This document shows positions 1 to 6,811 of a stretch of DNA of 33,192 nucleotides, piece by piece. Origin of the DNA: Cellulomonas massiliensis JC225 (GTDB lineage: Bacteria; Actinomycetota; Actinomycetes; Actinomycetales; Cellulomonadaceae); the NCBI RefSeq assembly GCF_000312005.1, contig NZ_HE978588.1, forward strand, positions 413,113 to 446,304, written 5' to 3'. Position numbers and translations under genes: made by a program. The number at the start of each line of letters is the position of its first letter. The first letter of the stretch is position 1. Under the pieces are notes generated by a model that saw only the letters and a program-made list of their open reading frames with translations, did not search any database and had not been told where the DNA came from.

Positions 1-45
1 GGCACGGTGCCCGGCGGCGACCAGGTGCCGTCCGACGCGCAGTAG
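1..45 (+). CDS. Possible 3' end of an unidentified gene (partial)
   Basis: The first reading frame is open from the window edge to a TAG at 43-45 and encodes 14 residues, GTVPGGDQVPSDAQ. Fifteen codons are too few to identify a family or prove coding. The frame converges on the acetyltransferase gene that ends at 60, which leaves a plausible 14-base gap between stops. Treat it as a tentative gene end. Confidence 0.3.
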   Translation, partial: GTVPGGDQVPSDAQ

Positions 46-59
46 CCCTCGGGACACCG

Positions 60-638
60 TCAGGCCGGCGGTCCGGCGAGCCGCGCGAGCAGGCCCGCCC
101 GGACCGCCGGCCACTCGTCCGCGAGGACCGAGAAGTACGCCGTGTCCGCCACCGTCCCGTCGGGCGAGCGCCGGTGGCGGCGCAGCACGCCCTCCGGCTG
201 CGCGCCGAGCCGCCGGATCGCCGCGATCGAGCGCGTGTTGCGCGAGTCGGCCCGCAGCGCCACGCGCTCGCAGCCCCACTCCTCGAACGCGTGCGTGAGC
301 AGCACGAGCTTGCAGGCGGGGTTGGTGGTCCCGCCCCACCACGGCCGTGCGTAGTAGGTGTGCCCGACCTCGACGCGCGGCACCCGGGGCACCCAGTCGT
401 AGAACGACGTGCTGCCCCGCACCTCGTCGTCGTCGCCGAGGACCGCGAACGCGAGCCGGTCCGGCGCGCGCAGGGCACCCGCGATCTCCTCCCCCATGCG
501 CTCGGCGGAGTCGGGCAGCGGCGAGCCCATGCCGCGCCACAGGTCGAGGTCGACGATCGCCGCGAGCGCCGTCGCGTGCTCCGGCGCGAGCGGCACGAGG
601 CGGACGCCGGGACCGGTGAGGACGAGGTCGTGCTCCAT
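60..638 (-). CDS. GNAT family N-acetyltransferase, RimJ/RimL type
   Basis: A 192-residue protein spanning one GNAT fold. The N-terminus (VRLVPLAPEHATAL) is the usual RimJ/RimL opening strand. A hydrophobic strand with WWGGTTNPACK at about 115-125 lies in the acetyl-CoA pyrophosphate-binding region, and RNTRSIAAIRRLGA near 148 is the family's typical C-terminal helix, followed by a GVLRRH strand. The likely role is cytoplasmic acetyl transfer from acetyl-CoA to an amine such as a protein N-terminus, small molecule or antibiotic; the substrate cannot be read from sequence. The start at 638 was chosen because GAGAGGGTG precedes that ATG by about six bases and the GNAT fold begins there; upstream in-frame sequence is arginine-rich and unlike the family. 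It follows the das operon terminator and probably has its own promoter. Confidence 0.85.
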   Translation of the reverse strand: MEHDLVLTGPGVRLVPLAPEHATALAAIVDLDLWRGMGSPLPDSAERMGEEIAGALRAPDRLAFAVLGDDDEVRGSTSFYDWVPRVPRVEVGHTYYARPWWGGTTNPACKLVLLTHAFEEWGCERVALRADSRNTRSIAAIRRLGAQPEGVLRRHRRSPDGTVADTAYFSVLADEWPAVRAGLLARLAGPPA

Positions 639-698
639 GCGGACACCCTCTCGCGCCACGTCGGCGCGGGGCCTGACCGTCTCGGGGGGACGCGGCCA

Positions 699-735
699 GG
701 CGGGGCGGGTCGTCGCGGCGACGGCCCGCCCCGCC
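699..735 (-). terminator. Hairpin terminator after the das operon
   Basis: GGCGGGGCGGG (699-709) and CCCGCCCCGCC (725-735) are perfect 11-bp inverted arms around a 15-base loop that can pair further internally (CGTCG/CGACG). It lies 12 bases after the stop codon of the CBM3-GH16 gene. No T-tract follows, which is usual in high-GC actinobacteria, so this is an L-shaped terminator inferred from structure and position. Confidence 0.6.
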
Positions 736-747
736 CTCACCGCCGGC

Positions 748-2190
748 TCACGGCGCCGGGACCGTGTCGACCCAGCTCGTGCCCGCGGCGCGGTAGCCGT
801 TGACCCGCGCGACGACGTCGGACGGCGCCACCACCTCACCCTTCGCGTGGTAGAACCAGTCGACCTGCTGCACGTAGGTGCGCGGCGTGCTGCTGCCGAT
901 CTGGCCGCCGCTGATGAACCAGAGGTTGAAGTTCACCGACTGCACCGTCTCCGGGTAGTAGTCGCCCCCGTGCGTCGCGAACAGCTGCCCGTCGACGTAG
1001 TAGCGGATCTGCCCGTCCGCGACCTGCAGCACGAGGTCGTGCCAGCCGGCGTAGCTCTGCCGGACCTCGGTGTGCGTGTTGACGGCCAGCCACGGCTCGT
1101 TGCGGTACGTCTCCCACGACGTCGTGTAGAGGATGTTCGACGGCTCGCCCCAACCGCCGTTGGGCAGGTACTCGAAGTCCTGCTCGGAGTACTGCGGGTC
1201 GAGGTCGTAGGCGAGGGGCGTGATGGTGAAGAAGGTCTCGACGACGGCGTCGCCGTCCGGACCGCTGACCGGGGCGTCCGTGAACAGCACCCGCGCGGCG
1301 TACGTCCCGTCGAGGAACTTGCGCTGGTGCAGGACCTCCGACTGCTGGGTCCCCGCCCCCGTGCCGTCCGTCGTCGAGCGCAGCTGCAGCGCCGTGTTGC
1401 TCCCCGAGACGGTGGGGAAGGAGACGTTCTGCTTCGGCCACGACGCCCCGGGGATCCCCGGGCCGCCCGCGTTCGTGCGGATCGTCCAGTGGTGGGCGCC
1501 GATGGCCGGGTCGTCGGCGTTCGCGTAGCTGAAGTCGTCGAAGACGACCGGGCCGCGGCCGGGGGGCTGGGTCGGCTGCGGTGTCGTCGGCGTCGGGTTC
1601 GGCGTCGTGGGCGTCGGGCTGCTGCCCGTGGGCGGCGTGCCCCAGACGAGGGCACCGTCCACGTACACGGCCGCCCTGGTCCAGTCCTGGTAGGCCGTCG
1701 TGGCCCCGTAGGAGTAGTCGTCCGCCTGCCCGATGCGCTGCCAGTCGGACCGGTGGAAGCGCAGCTGGAGGTCGCCCGTGCTCGCACCCGGCGCCAGCGT
1801 GCCCGCGGTGAAGCCGACGTCGAGGTACCGGTCGGCGCCGGCGGGCGCCCCGGCGACCGTCCCGAACGTGCCCGTCACCGTGGAGCAGGAGACGACGGCC
1901 CACGAGCACGCGAACCGGTACTGCTGGCCCGGGGAGTCCGAGCCGAACCAGTAGCGGATCGTCACCCGGCTCAGCGGCACCGCGCTCGCGCCGTCGTTGC
2001 GGAGCTGGAACCACGGCTCGACCTGGTCGACCGTGGCCCCCGGCGCACTCGTGCGGTACTGCAGGCGGAGCGTGCCCGCCGCCTGTGCGGACCCGGCGGC
2101 CACGCCGACCGCCACGAGCGCGGCGGCCGCCGTCGCGGCGGCCCACACCACCCGTCTCCTGCTCCTCGTCATGCTCGTCCTGGTTGCCAT
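748..2190 (-). CDS. Secreted GH16-family glycoside hydrolase with N-terminal CBM3
   Basis: 480 residues. A Sec signal peptide is visible: the basic n-region RSRRR, an Ala/Val-rich core and a likely AQA cleavage near residue 37. Residues about 39-186 form a family 3 carbohydrate-binding module, with the FQLRNDG strand, YWF, and a closing VYVDGALVWGT. A Thr/Pro linker covers about 188-213. Residues about 214-455 are a concanavalin-like domain with EQDFE at 336-340, matching the GH16 catalytic ExDxE pattern (nucleophile, assisting Asp, acid/base). CBM3 modules bind crystalline cellulose and sometimes chitin; GH16 enzymes cleave or transfer beta-glucans and galactans, so the true substrate is open. 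The start at 2190 has a strong AAGGA site five bases upstream; an ATG at 2172 overlaps the GH20 stop as ATGA and is a real alternative. The gene overlaps dasD by 22 bases and ends the das-like operon. Confidence 0.8.
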   Translation of the reverse strand: MATRTSMTRSRRRVVWAAATAAAALVAVGVAAGSAQAAGTLRLQYRTSAPGATVDQVEPWFQLRNDGASAVPLSRVTIRYWFGSDSPGQQYRFACSWAVVSCSTVTGTFGTVAGAPAGADRYLDVGFTAGTLAPGASTGDLQLRFHRSDWQRIGQADDYSYGATTAYQDWTRAAVYVDGALVWGTPPTGSSPTPTTPNPTPTTPQPTQPPGRGPVVFDDFSYANADDPAIGAHHWTIRTNAGGPGIPGASWPKQNVSFPTVSGSNTALQLRSTTDGTGAGTQQSEVLHQRKFLDGTYAARVLFTDAPVSGPDGDAVVETFFTITPLAYDLDPQYSEQDFEYLPNGGWGEPSNILYTTSWETYRNEPWLAVNTHTEVRQSYAGWHDLVLQVADGQIRYYVDGQLFATHGGDYYPETVQSVNFNLWFISGGQIGSSTPRTYVQQVDWFYHAKGEVVAPSDVVARVNGYRAAGTSWVDTVPAP

Positions 2191-3449
2191 GGCGGTTCCT
2201 TCCACTCGGTGTTCAGGCCCAGCCGGGCCAGGTGTGCGCGAAGCCGTGCGAGGAAGTCGGGGTAGTCACCGGCGGTGCCCCAGGCGACCTCGGCGAACGC
2301 GCACAGCCGCGGGAAGGCTCGGCGCTCCACGTCAGCGGGAGTCGGGAGGTACTCGGTCCAGAGCTGCGCCTGCACGCCGAGCACCCGTCCGGGCGCTCCG
2401 TGCGGCGTCGGGGGGTCGAACGTGTAGACGTTCTCGAGCGGCAGCACGCGGTCGGGGGCGAACGGGCCGGGCTCGAGGCGGGTCGGGTAGTCGAGGTACG
2501 TGCGCAGGTGCGGCGTGAGGACGACGTCGTGACCCGCGAACGCGGCGGCGGCTCCGCTGTCCTCGTCGAGCCACGTCATCGCCACCGCGCCGGGCGGCCC
2601 GTCGGCCTTCTCGTACCAGTACACCGGGGTCCGGCCGAGCGAGCGCACGTGCGCGGCCATCCGCGCGGAGAACCAGGCGCGCGCCTCGTGCGGGCCGGCG
2701 AGCCCGAGCTCGGCGATGCGCTCCCGCGCCCGTGGGGTCGTCGCCCACTCGTCCGGCAGGCACTCGTCCCCGCCGAGGTGCACGTGCTCGGCCGGGAACA
2801 CCTCGACGAGCTCGTCGAGCACGTGCCGGAAGAAGTCGAGCGTGGACTCCTCCAGGTTGAGCGTGTGCGGGCTGATCCCCCACGAGCGCCACACCTCGAG
2901 CGGCCGGTCCGGGTCGTTGCCCAGCTCCGGGTACGCCGCGAGCGCGGCCTGGACGTGCCCGGGGAGGCCGATCTCCGGCACGACGGTCACGCCCTGCCCC
3001 GCCGCGTGCTCGACGACCCGGCGCAGGTCGTCGAGCGCGTAGTGCTCCCCGGACGCCAGGCGCGGGTAGCGCTCGACGGGCAGCCGCCAGCCCTGGTCGT
3101 CGGTGAGGTGCAGCTGGAGGACGTTGAGCTTGTGGGCCGCGAGGAGGTCGACGAGCCGCAGGAGGAACTCCACCGGCATGAAGTGCCGCGCGACGTCGAG
3201 CATGACGCCCCGCCAGGGGAACCGGGGCGCGTCCACGATCGTCCCGAGCGGCACGTCGGCGCCGAGCGCGTCGAGCGTCGTGCGGCCGTACCGCTCTCCC
3301 GCGGGGCCGCCCGCGGTGAGGACGACCTCGGCCGTGGACACGTCCAGGCGGTACGCCTCCGGGCCGAAGGTGGCGTCGTGGTGCACGCGCAGCACCTGGG
3401 GTGCGGCGGTGGGTCCGCCGCGGGGCATGATCCGGGGTCGCGGGATCAC
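2169..3449 (-). CDS. dasD: Beta-N-acetylhexosaminidase, GH20 (DasD-like)
   Basis: 426 residues of glycoside hydrolase family 20, which removes terminal GlcNAc by substrate-assisted catalysis. The fold begins with the family's IPRPR opening. R80-G81 matches the substrate-binding Arg, HLTDDQGWRLP follows at about 114-124, and the catalytic pair is D228-E229 in HLGGDE (224-229). No signal peptide is seen, so the enzyme should be cytoplasmic and act on imported chito-oligomers. The N-terminal non-catalytic domain is short compared with most family members. The GTG at 3449 was chosen because GAAGGG lies nine bases upstream; the ATG at 3428 has no ribosome site and would remove the IPRPR strand. 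It begins four bases after the dasC stop, which indicates one operon with the importer. The arrangement matches dasABC-dasD in Streptomyces. Confidence 0.92.
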   Translation of the reverse strand: MIPRPRIMPRGGPTAAPQVLRVHHDATFGPEAYRLDVSTAEVVLTAGGPAGERYGRTTLDALGADVPLGTIVDAPRFPWRGVMLDVARHFMPVEFLLRLVDLLAAHKLNVLQLHLTDDQGWRLPVERYPRLASGEHYALDDLRRVVEHAAGQGVTVVPEIGLPGHVQAALAAYPELGNDPDRPLEVWRSWGISPHTLNLEESTLDFFRHVLDELVEVFPAEHVHLGGDECLPDEWATTPRARERIAELGLAGPHEARAWFSARMAAHVRSLGRTPVYWYEKADGPPGAVAMTWLDEDSGAAAAFAGHDVVLTPHLRTYLDYPTRLEPGPFAPDRVLPLENVYTFDPPTPHGAPGRVLGVQAQLWTEYLPTPADVERRAFPRLCAFAEVAWGTAGDYPDFLARLRAHLARLGLNTEWKEPPWQPGRA

Positions 3450-3453
3450 CGGG

Positions 3454-4347
3454 TCAGCCCTTCACCGCGCCGGCGACGATGCCGGTCGTCACGCGCCGCT
3501 GGAGCACGAGGAACACCCCGAGCACGGGCAGCATGAAGAGCGTCGCGGCGGCCATCGTGGCGCCCCAGTCGGTGCCGAAGACGTTGGAGAACGACGACAG
3601 CCAGACGGGCAGCGTGCGGTTGTCCTGGTTCTTGATGATCAGCGCGTTCGCGAACGCGAACTCGTTCCACGCGGTGATGAACCCGAACAGCGACGTCGAC
3701 ATCAGGCCGGGCGCGAGCAGCGGGAGCACCACGAGCCGGAAGGCCTGCGCGCGGCTGGCCCCGTCGAGCTGCGCCGCCTCCTCGAGCTCGACCGGGACGG
3801 ACGCGAGGAACCCGCGCAGCGTGACGATCGTGAACGGCAGCGTCGCCATGAAGTAGATGAGCGTGAGCATCGACAGGCGGTCGAGCATGTTCGTGTCCCG
3901 GGCGATGATGAACATGGGCACGATCAGCGCCTCCCAGGGCGCCATCTGGGCGACGAAGACCAGCAGGACGAAGCCCTGACGGCCGCGCCACCGCATGCGC
4001 GCCACGGCGAAGGCGGCCATGAGCGCGACGACGAGCGCGAGCAGCACCGCGCCGACCGAGACCAGCAGGCTGTTGCGCCAGAACAGCCAGAACCCGTCGG
4101 CGCCGACGGCCGTGCGGAAGTGGGCGAGCGTGGGGTGCAGCGGCACGAGCTGCGGGGTCTCGGCGTTGATGTCGGTGGCCGGCTTGAACGCCGTGACGAC
4201 CATCCAGTAGACCGGGAACGCCGAGACCACCAGGACGACCACGGCGGCGAGGTTGGACGGCAGGTCCCGCAGGCGCCGGGCCCGCCGCGCACCGGCCCGC
4301 TCCGGGGCGCGCACGCGGGGAGGCGCGGCCAGCGTCGGCGCGCTCAC
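3454..4347 (-). CDS. dasC: ABC sugar importer permease, MalG/DasC type
   Basis: 297 residues with six predicted membrane segments, the first at about 30-50 (VVVLVVSAFPVYWMVV). The cytoplasmic coupling loop that contacts the ATPase is EEAAQLDGASRAQAFRL, the EAA motif of CUT1-family carbohydrate permeases. It forms a heterodimeric channel with the upstream permease. The start is the GTG at 4347, which overlaps the dasB stop as GTGA and implies translational coupling. An Arg-rich cytoplasmic tail precedes the first membrane segment. No ATPase gene accompanies the permeases; DasABC of Streptomyces also lacks one and uses the shared ATPase MsiK. The substrate (GlcNAc oligomers) is inferred from the GH20 and DasR-like neighbours. 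Confidence 0.9.
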   Translation of the reverse strand: MSAPTLAAPPRVRAPERAGARRARRLRDLPSNLAAVVVLVVSAFPVYWMVVTAFKPATDINAETPQLVPLHPTLAHFRTAVGADGFWLFWRNSLLVSVGAVLLALVVALMAAFAVARMRWRGRQGFVLLVFVAQMAPWEALIVPMFIIARDTNMLDRLSMLTLIYFMATLPFTIVTLRGFLASVPVELEEAAQLDGASRAQAFRLVVLPLLAPGLMSTSLFGFITAWNEFAFANALIIKNQDNRTLPVWLSSFSNVFGTDWGATMAAATLFMLPVLGVFLVLQRRVTTGIVAGAVKG

Positions 4348-5312
4348 GCGGCACCGCCCTCGGCCCGCTCGTCGCGCCACAGCTGCCGCAGGTGCGGCAC
4401 GAGGACGACGAGCAGGATCAGCACCGTCAGGGTCGAGATCGCCGCGCCGAGGTCGTACCGGTGCAGCGACTGCGCGACCCGGAACGCGTGCACCGGCAGG
4501 GTCGTCGTCGCCCCGTCGGGGCCGCCCTGCGTGATCGCCCAGATCTGCGCGAAGCACTTGAACACCCAGATCACCTCCAGCGAGGTGACGAGCCCGAACA
4601 GCGTGCGCAGCATCGGCACCGTGATGACGCGGAAGATCTGGGCGGCCGAGGCGCCGTCGATGCGCGCCGACTCGAACAGCTCGTCCGGGATCGTCGTCAT
4701 GCCCGCGTACAGCGTCAGCGCCGCGAACGGCACCGACTGCCACACCACGAGCACCACGAGGATGACGAACGTCGACAGGCCGTCGGCGAACCAGGTGTAC
4801 CCGTCGAAGCGCTCGAGCCCGAGCGTGGTGAGCAGCCAGTTCACGACGCCGAGCTGCGACTGGAACAGCCACTGGAACACGGTCGTGGCGGCCAGCACGG
4901 GCACGGCCCAGACGAGGACGAGGACGCTCATCACCGCCAGGCGCATCCGACGCCCGAGCCGGACGAGCAGCAGCGCGACCGCCGTCGAGAGACCGACGAT
5001 CAGCACCGTGTTCACCGCCGTCCACAGCAGCGTCCGGCCCAGCACGGTCCACAGCTCCGGACCCGTGAGCAGCTCGCGGTAGTTCTCCAGGCCGACGAAG
5101 CGGGCGCCGCCGCGGATCAGCTCGCCGGTGCGGAAGTGCTGCAGCGAGATGAGGACGCTGCGCACGAGCGGGTAGAGCAGCAGGTACAGCGCACCGACGA
5201 CCGTGGGGGCCACCAGCAGGTACGGCCACACCGACGCCGGTGGGCGGGCCGGGCGGCGCGGACGCACCCGGGCCGGGGCCAGGCGGGTGCGCGCGGGGTC
5301 GGAGGTGAGCAC
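4344..5312 (-). CDS. dasB: ABC sugar importer permease, MalF/DasB type
   Basis: 322 residues, a CUT1 sugar permease of the MalF class. A basic N-terminal tail precedes the first membrane segment (VWPYLLVAPTVVGALYLLL, about 28-46), and several more follow. The EAA coupling loop is FESARIDGASAAQIFRV. With the next gene product it should form the membrane channel for the sugar delivered by the lipoprotein encoded upstream. The GTG at 5312 is preceded by GAGGA within a run of GAC triplets. The stop overlaps the start of the second permease. A strong hairpin lies between this gene and the binding-protein gene and probably lowers its expression relative to the binding protein, as is common for such operons. 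Confidence 0.9.
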   Translation of the reverse strand: MLTSDPARTRLAPARVRPRRPARPPASVWPYLLVAPTVVGALYLLLYPLVRSVLISLQHFRTGELIRGGARFVGLENYRELLTGPELWTVLGRTLLWTAVNTVLIVGLSTAVALLLVRLGRRMRLAVMSVLVLVWAVPVLAATTVFQWLFQSQLGVVNWLLTTLGLERFDGYTWFADGLSTFVILVVLVVWQSVPFAALTLYAGMTTIPDELFESARIDGASAAQIFRVITVPMLRTLFGLVTSLEVIWVFKCFAQIWAITQGGPDGATTTLPVHAFRVAQSLHRYDLGAAISTLTVLILLVVLVPHLRQLWRDERAEGGAA

Positions 5313-5367
5313 GTCGTCCTCGTCGTCGTCGTCGGGGCGTGGCGTCGGGCGTGGGGCACGAGGGCGC

Positions 5368-5398
5368 CCCGCGCGCCCCGAGGTGCGGGGCGCGCGGG
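5368..5398 (-). terminator. Intercistronic hairpin between dasA and dasB
   Basis: Perfect 12-bp arms CCCGCGCGCCCC (5368-5379) and GGGGCGCGCGGG (5387-5398) enclose a 7-base loop, eight bases after the dasA stop codon and 56 bases before the dasB start. No T-tract follows on the minus strand. It is better read as an mRNA-stabilising or partially terminating hairpin that sets a high binding-protein to permease ratio than as a full terminator. Confidence 0.6.
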
Positions 5399-5405
5399 AG
5401 CGTCC

Positions 5406-6674
5406 TCAGGAGTCGGCGCCGAGGATCGTCGTGATCTCGTCGGACGCCTGGGCGGCGGCGGCTGCCGCGTCGCCGCCGGTCAGGGCCTGGGTCATGTACT
5501 CCTTGATGACGTTGTTCGCCTCGACCGCCGCCCAGCTCGGCGACGTGGGCGTGGCGTGGCCGTTCGCCGCGCCCGCGGCCATGGCCTCCGCGCCCTCGTT
5601 GCCCTCGAGCGCGCCCGCGTACGCGGCCTTGTTCGGCACGTACGACATCGCGGCGGCCATCGCGGTCTGGAACCTCTCCGCGGTGAGCGCCTTCACGACC
5701 TCGTAGGCGGCGGCCTGGTTCTTCGACGCCTCGGGGATGACGAGGTCGGAGCCGCCGGTGAAGACGGCGCCAGGCGCGTCGGCGGTCTTGCCGGGGATGG
5801 GGAAGAACCCCAGCTTCCCCTCGAGGTCCGGGTTGGCCGCGAGGATCGCACCGGCGCCTCCCGGGGCCGAGATCAGCTGCGCGACGTCACCACGGGCGAA
5901 GACGTCGGCCTGCGGCGGGTTCGCCTCGTCGGAGTCCTTCGGCCCCTGCCCGAGCGCCTGCAGCTGGGCGTAGAACGCCATGCCCGCGAGCGCCTCCGGG
6001 GTGTCCAGCGCACCCTTCCAGGCGTCGCCGTCCCGGACGGCGAGGTCGCCGCCCTCGTCCCAGATGAACCCGGCGAGCGTGTACCAGTTCTGGCCCGGGA
6101 GGTAGATGCCCTGGTGGCCGTCGGTGTTCAGCCTCGTCGTGACGTCGATCCACTCCGCGCGCGTCGTCGGCAGGTCCGTGACGCCGGCCTGCTCGAACAG
6201 GTCCTTGTTGTAGATGACGACGCGGTTGGCGGCGTACCAGGGGATGCCGAACTGCGCGCCGTCGATCCGGCCCGGCTCCGCGAGGCCCGGGATCCAGTCC
6301 TGCCCGCCGAGCTCGTCGACCTTGTCGGTGAGGTCGACGACGCCGCCGCTCGCCGCGTACTCGGCGACCTGGGTGTTGCCGACCTCGATGACGTCGGGCG
6401 CGTCGTTGCTCGCGAGCGCGCTCGTGACCTTCTGGCCGATGCCGTCCCACTCCTGGATCTGCACGTCGAGGGTCAGGTCGTCGTGCTCGGCCTCGAAGGC
6501 GGCGACGAAGTCCTGCACCACCTCGTCGGTGAGGCTGTCGCGCATGAACCAGACGGTGAGCTCGGTGGGGCCGCTCGCCTCGGGCGCGGGGCTGCTGCCG
6601 CAGCCGGCGAGACCGACGACGAGGGGCACGGCGAGCCCGAGGGCGAGCGCCGGGCGGACGGGACGGAGCTTCAT
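5406..6674 (-). CDS. dasA: Sugar ABC importer solute-binding lipoprotein (DasA-like)
   Basis: 422 residues, an extracellular solute-binding protein family 1. The signal peptide is a type II lipoprotein signal with lipobox LAGC (Cys25), so the mature protein is tethered to the outer face of the membrane. The first strand of the binding fold (ELTVWFMRDS) starts at about 38. PDVIEVGNTQVAEYA, a GIPWYAANRVVIYNKDLF stretch and GGSDLVIPEASKN are typical of CUT1 binding proteins. GGGAGAG lies about five bases before the ATG. It is the first gene of the operon, and its promoter region shares a divergent operator region with the GntR regulator. Specificity for chitobiose or other GlcNAc oligomers is inferred from context and not visible in the sequence. 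Confidence 0.9.
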   Translation of the reverse strand: MKLRPVRPALALGLAVPLVVGLAGCGSSPAPEASGPTELTVWFMRDSLTDEVVQDFVAAFEAEHDDLTLDVQIQEWDGIGQKVTSALASNDAPDVIEVGNTQVAEYAASGGVVDLTDKVDELGGQDWIPGLAEPGRIDGAQFGIPWYAANRVVIYNKDLFEQAGVTDLPTTRAEWIDVTTRLNTDGHQGIYLPGQNWYTLAGFIWDEGGDLAVRDGDAWKGALDTPEALAGMAFYAQLQALGQGPKDSDEANPPQADVFARGDVAQLISAPGGAGAILAANPDLEGKLGFFPIPGKTADAPGAVFTGGSDLVIPEASKNQAAAYEVVKALTAERFQTAMAAAMSYVPNKAAYAGALEGNEGAEAMAAGAANGHATPTSPSWAAVEANNVIKEYMTQALTGGDAAAAAAQASDEITTILGADS

Positions 6675-6704
6675 CGATCTCTCCCAGTGGTCAGTGATTG
6701 GTAA

Positions 6705-6733
6705 GTTCTAGCGGGGGCAGGGCTAGAGTGGTC
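6705..6733 (-). promoter_or_regulatory. Candidate dasA promoter
   Basis: On the minus strand TAGAAC (6710-6705) can serve as the -10 box. The -35 position, 17 bases upstream (6733-6728, GACCAC), falls inside the DasR-type operator, so a bound repressor would block RNA polymerase. The 5' UTR would be about 24 bases and contain a GGGAGAG ribosome site. The -35 box is poor, so this is tentative. A direct pair of half-sites, AGTGGT (6686-6691) and ATTGGT (6697-6702), lies just downstream. Confidence 0.4.
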
Positions 6734-6742
6734 CTGACCACT
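6727..6742. promoter_or_regulatory. DasR-type operator (dre-like palindrome)
   Basis: AGTGGTCCTGACCACT is a palindrome with perfect 7-bp arms. It matches the Streptomyces DasR responsive element AGTGGTCTAGACCACT at 14 of 16 positions, differing only in the central two bases. It lies between the divergent dasA and dasR-like genes, 52 bases upstream of the dasA start. Binding by the adjacent regulator is inferred from family knowledge. Confidence 0.75.
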
Positions 6743-6780
6743 GCGCGCGTCAAGAGGCGAACCGCCACCGAATGCACCTG

Positions 6781-6799
6781 ACCAGTGCGCCGCACTGGT
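6781..6799. promoter_or_regulatory. Second inverted repeat, at the dasR-like promoter
   Basis: ACCAGTGC (6781-6788) and GCACTGGT (6792-6799) are perfect 8-bp arms with a 3-base spacer. The half-sites are those of a DasR box (ACTGGT/ACCAGT) but in reversed order, outward rather than inward. The right arm abuts the -10 box TAAGGT (6799-6804), so occupancy would block the regulator's own promoter. Likely an autoregulatory site. Confidence 0.5.
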
Positions 6800-6804
6800 A
6801 AGGT
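6799..6804 (+). promoter_or_regulatory. -10 box of the dasR-like gene (leaderless)
   Basis: TAAGGT fits the actinobacterial TAnnnT pattern and ends exactly seven bases before the GTG start at 6812. Transcription would then begin at the start codon itself. The upstream -35 region is weak (CTGACC or CACCTG). Confidence 0.5.
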
Positions 6805-6811
6805 TCGGCGC

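Noticed and set aside
5316-5334. Trinucleotide run (GTC)n before dasB as a microsatellite or slippage switch
   Set aside because: Only about six imperfect units, in non-coding leader sequence, and such runs are common in this base composition.
4392-6704. A 770-codon open frame on the plus strand across the das permease and binding-protein genes
   Set aside because: It is antisense to three clear genes, its product is low-complexity Arg/Gly/Asp-rich with no fold, and such frames arise from third-position G/C in high-GC DNA. The same holds for the long plus-strand frame at 409-2265 and the minus-strand frame at 17171-19300.
6785-6811. GTG at 6785 as the start of the DasR-like regulator
   Set aside because: It lies inside the inverted repeat and upstream of the -10 box TAAGGT, and the added residues are not part of the GntR fold.
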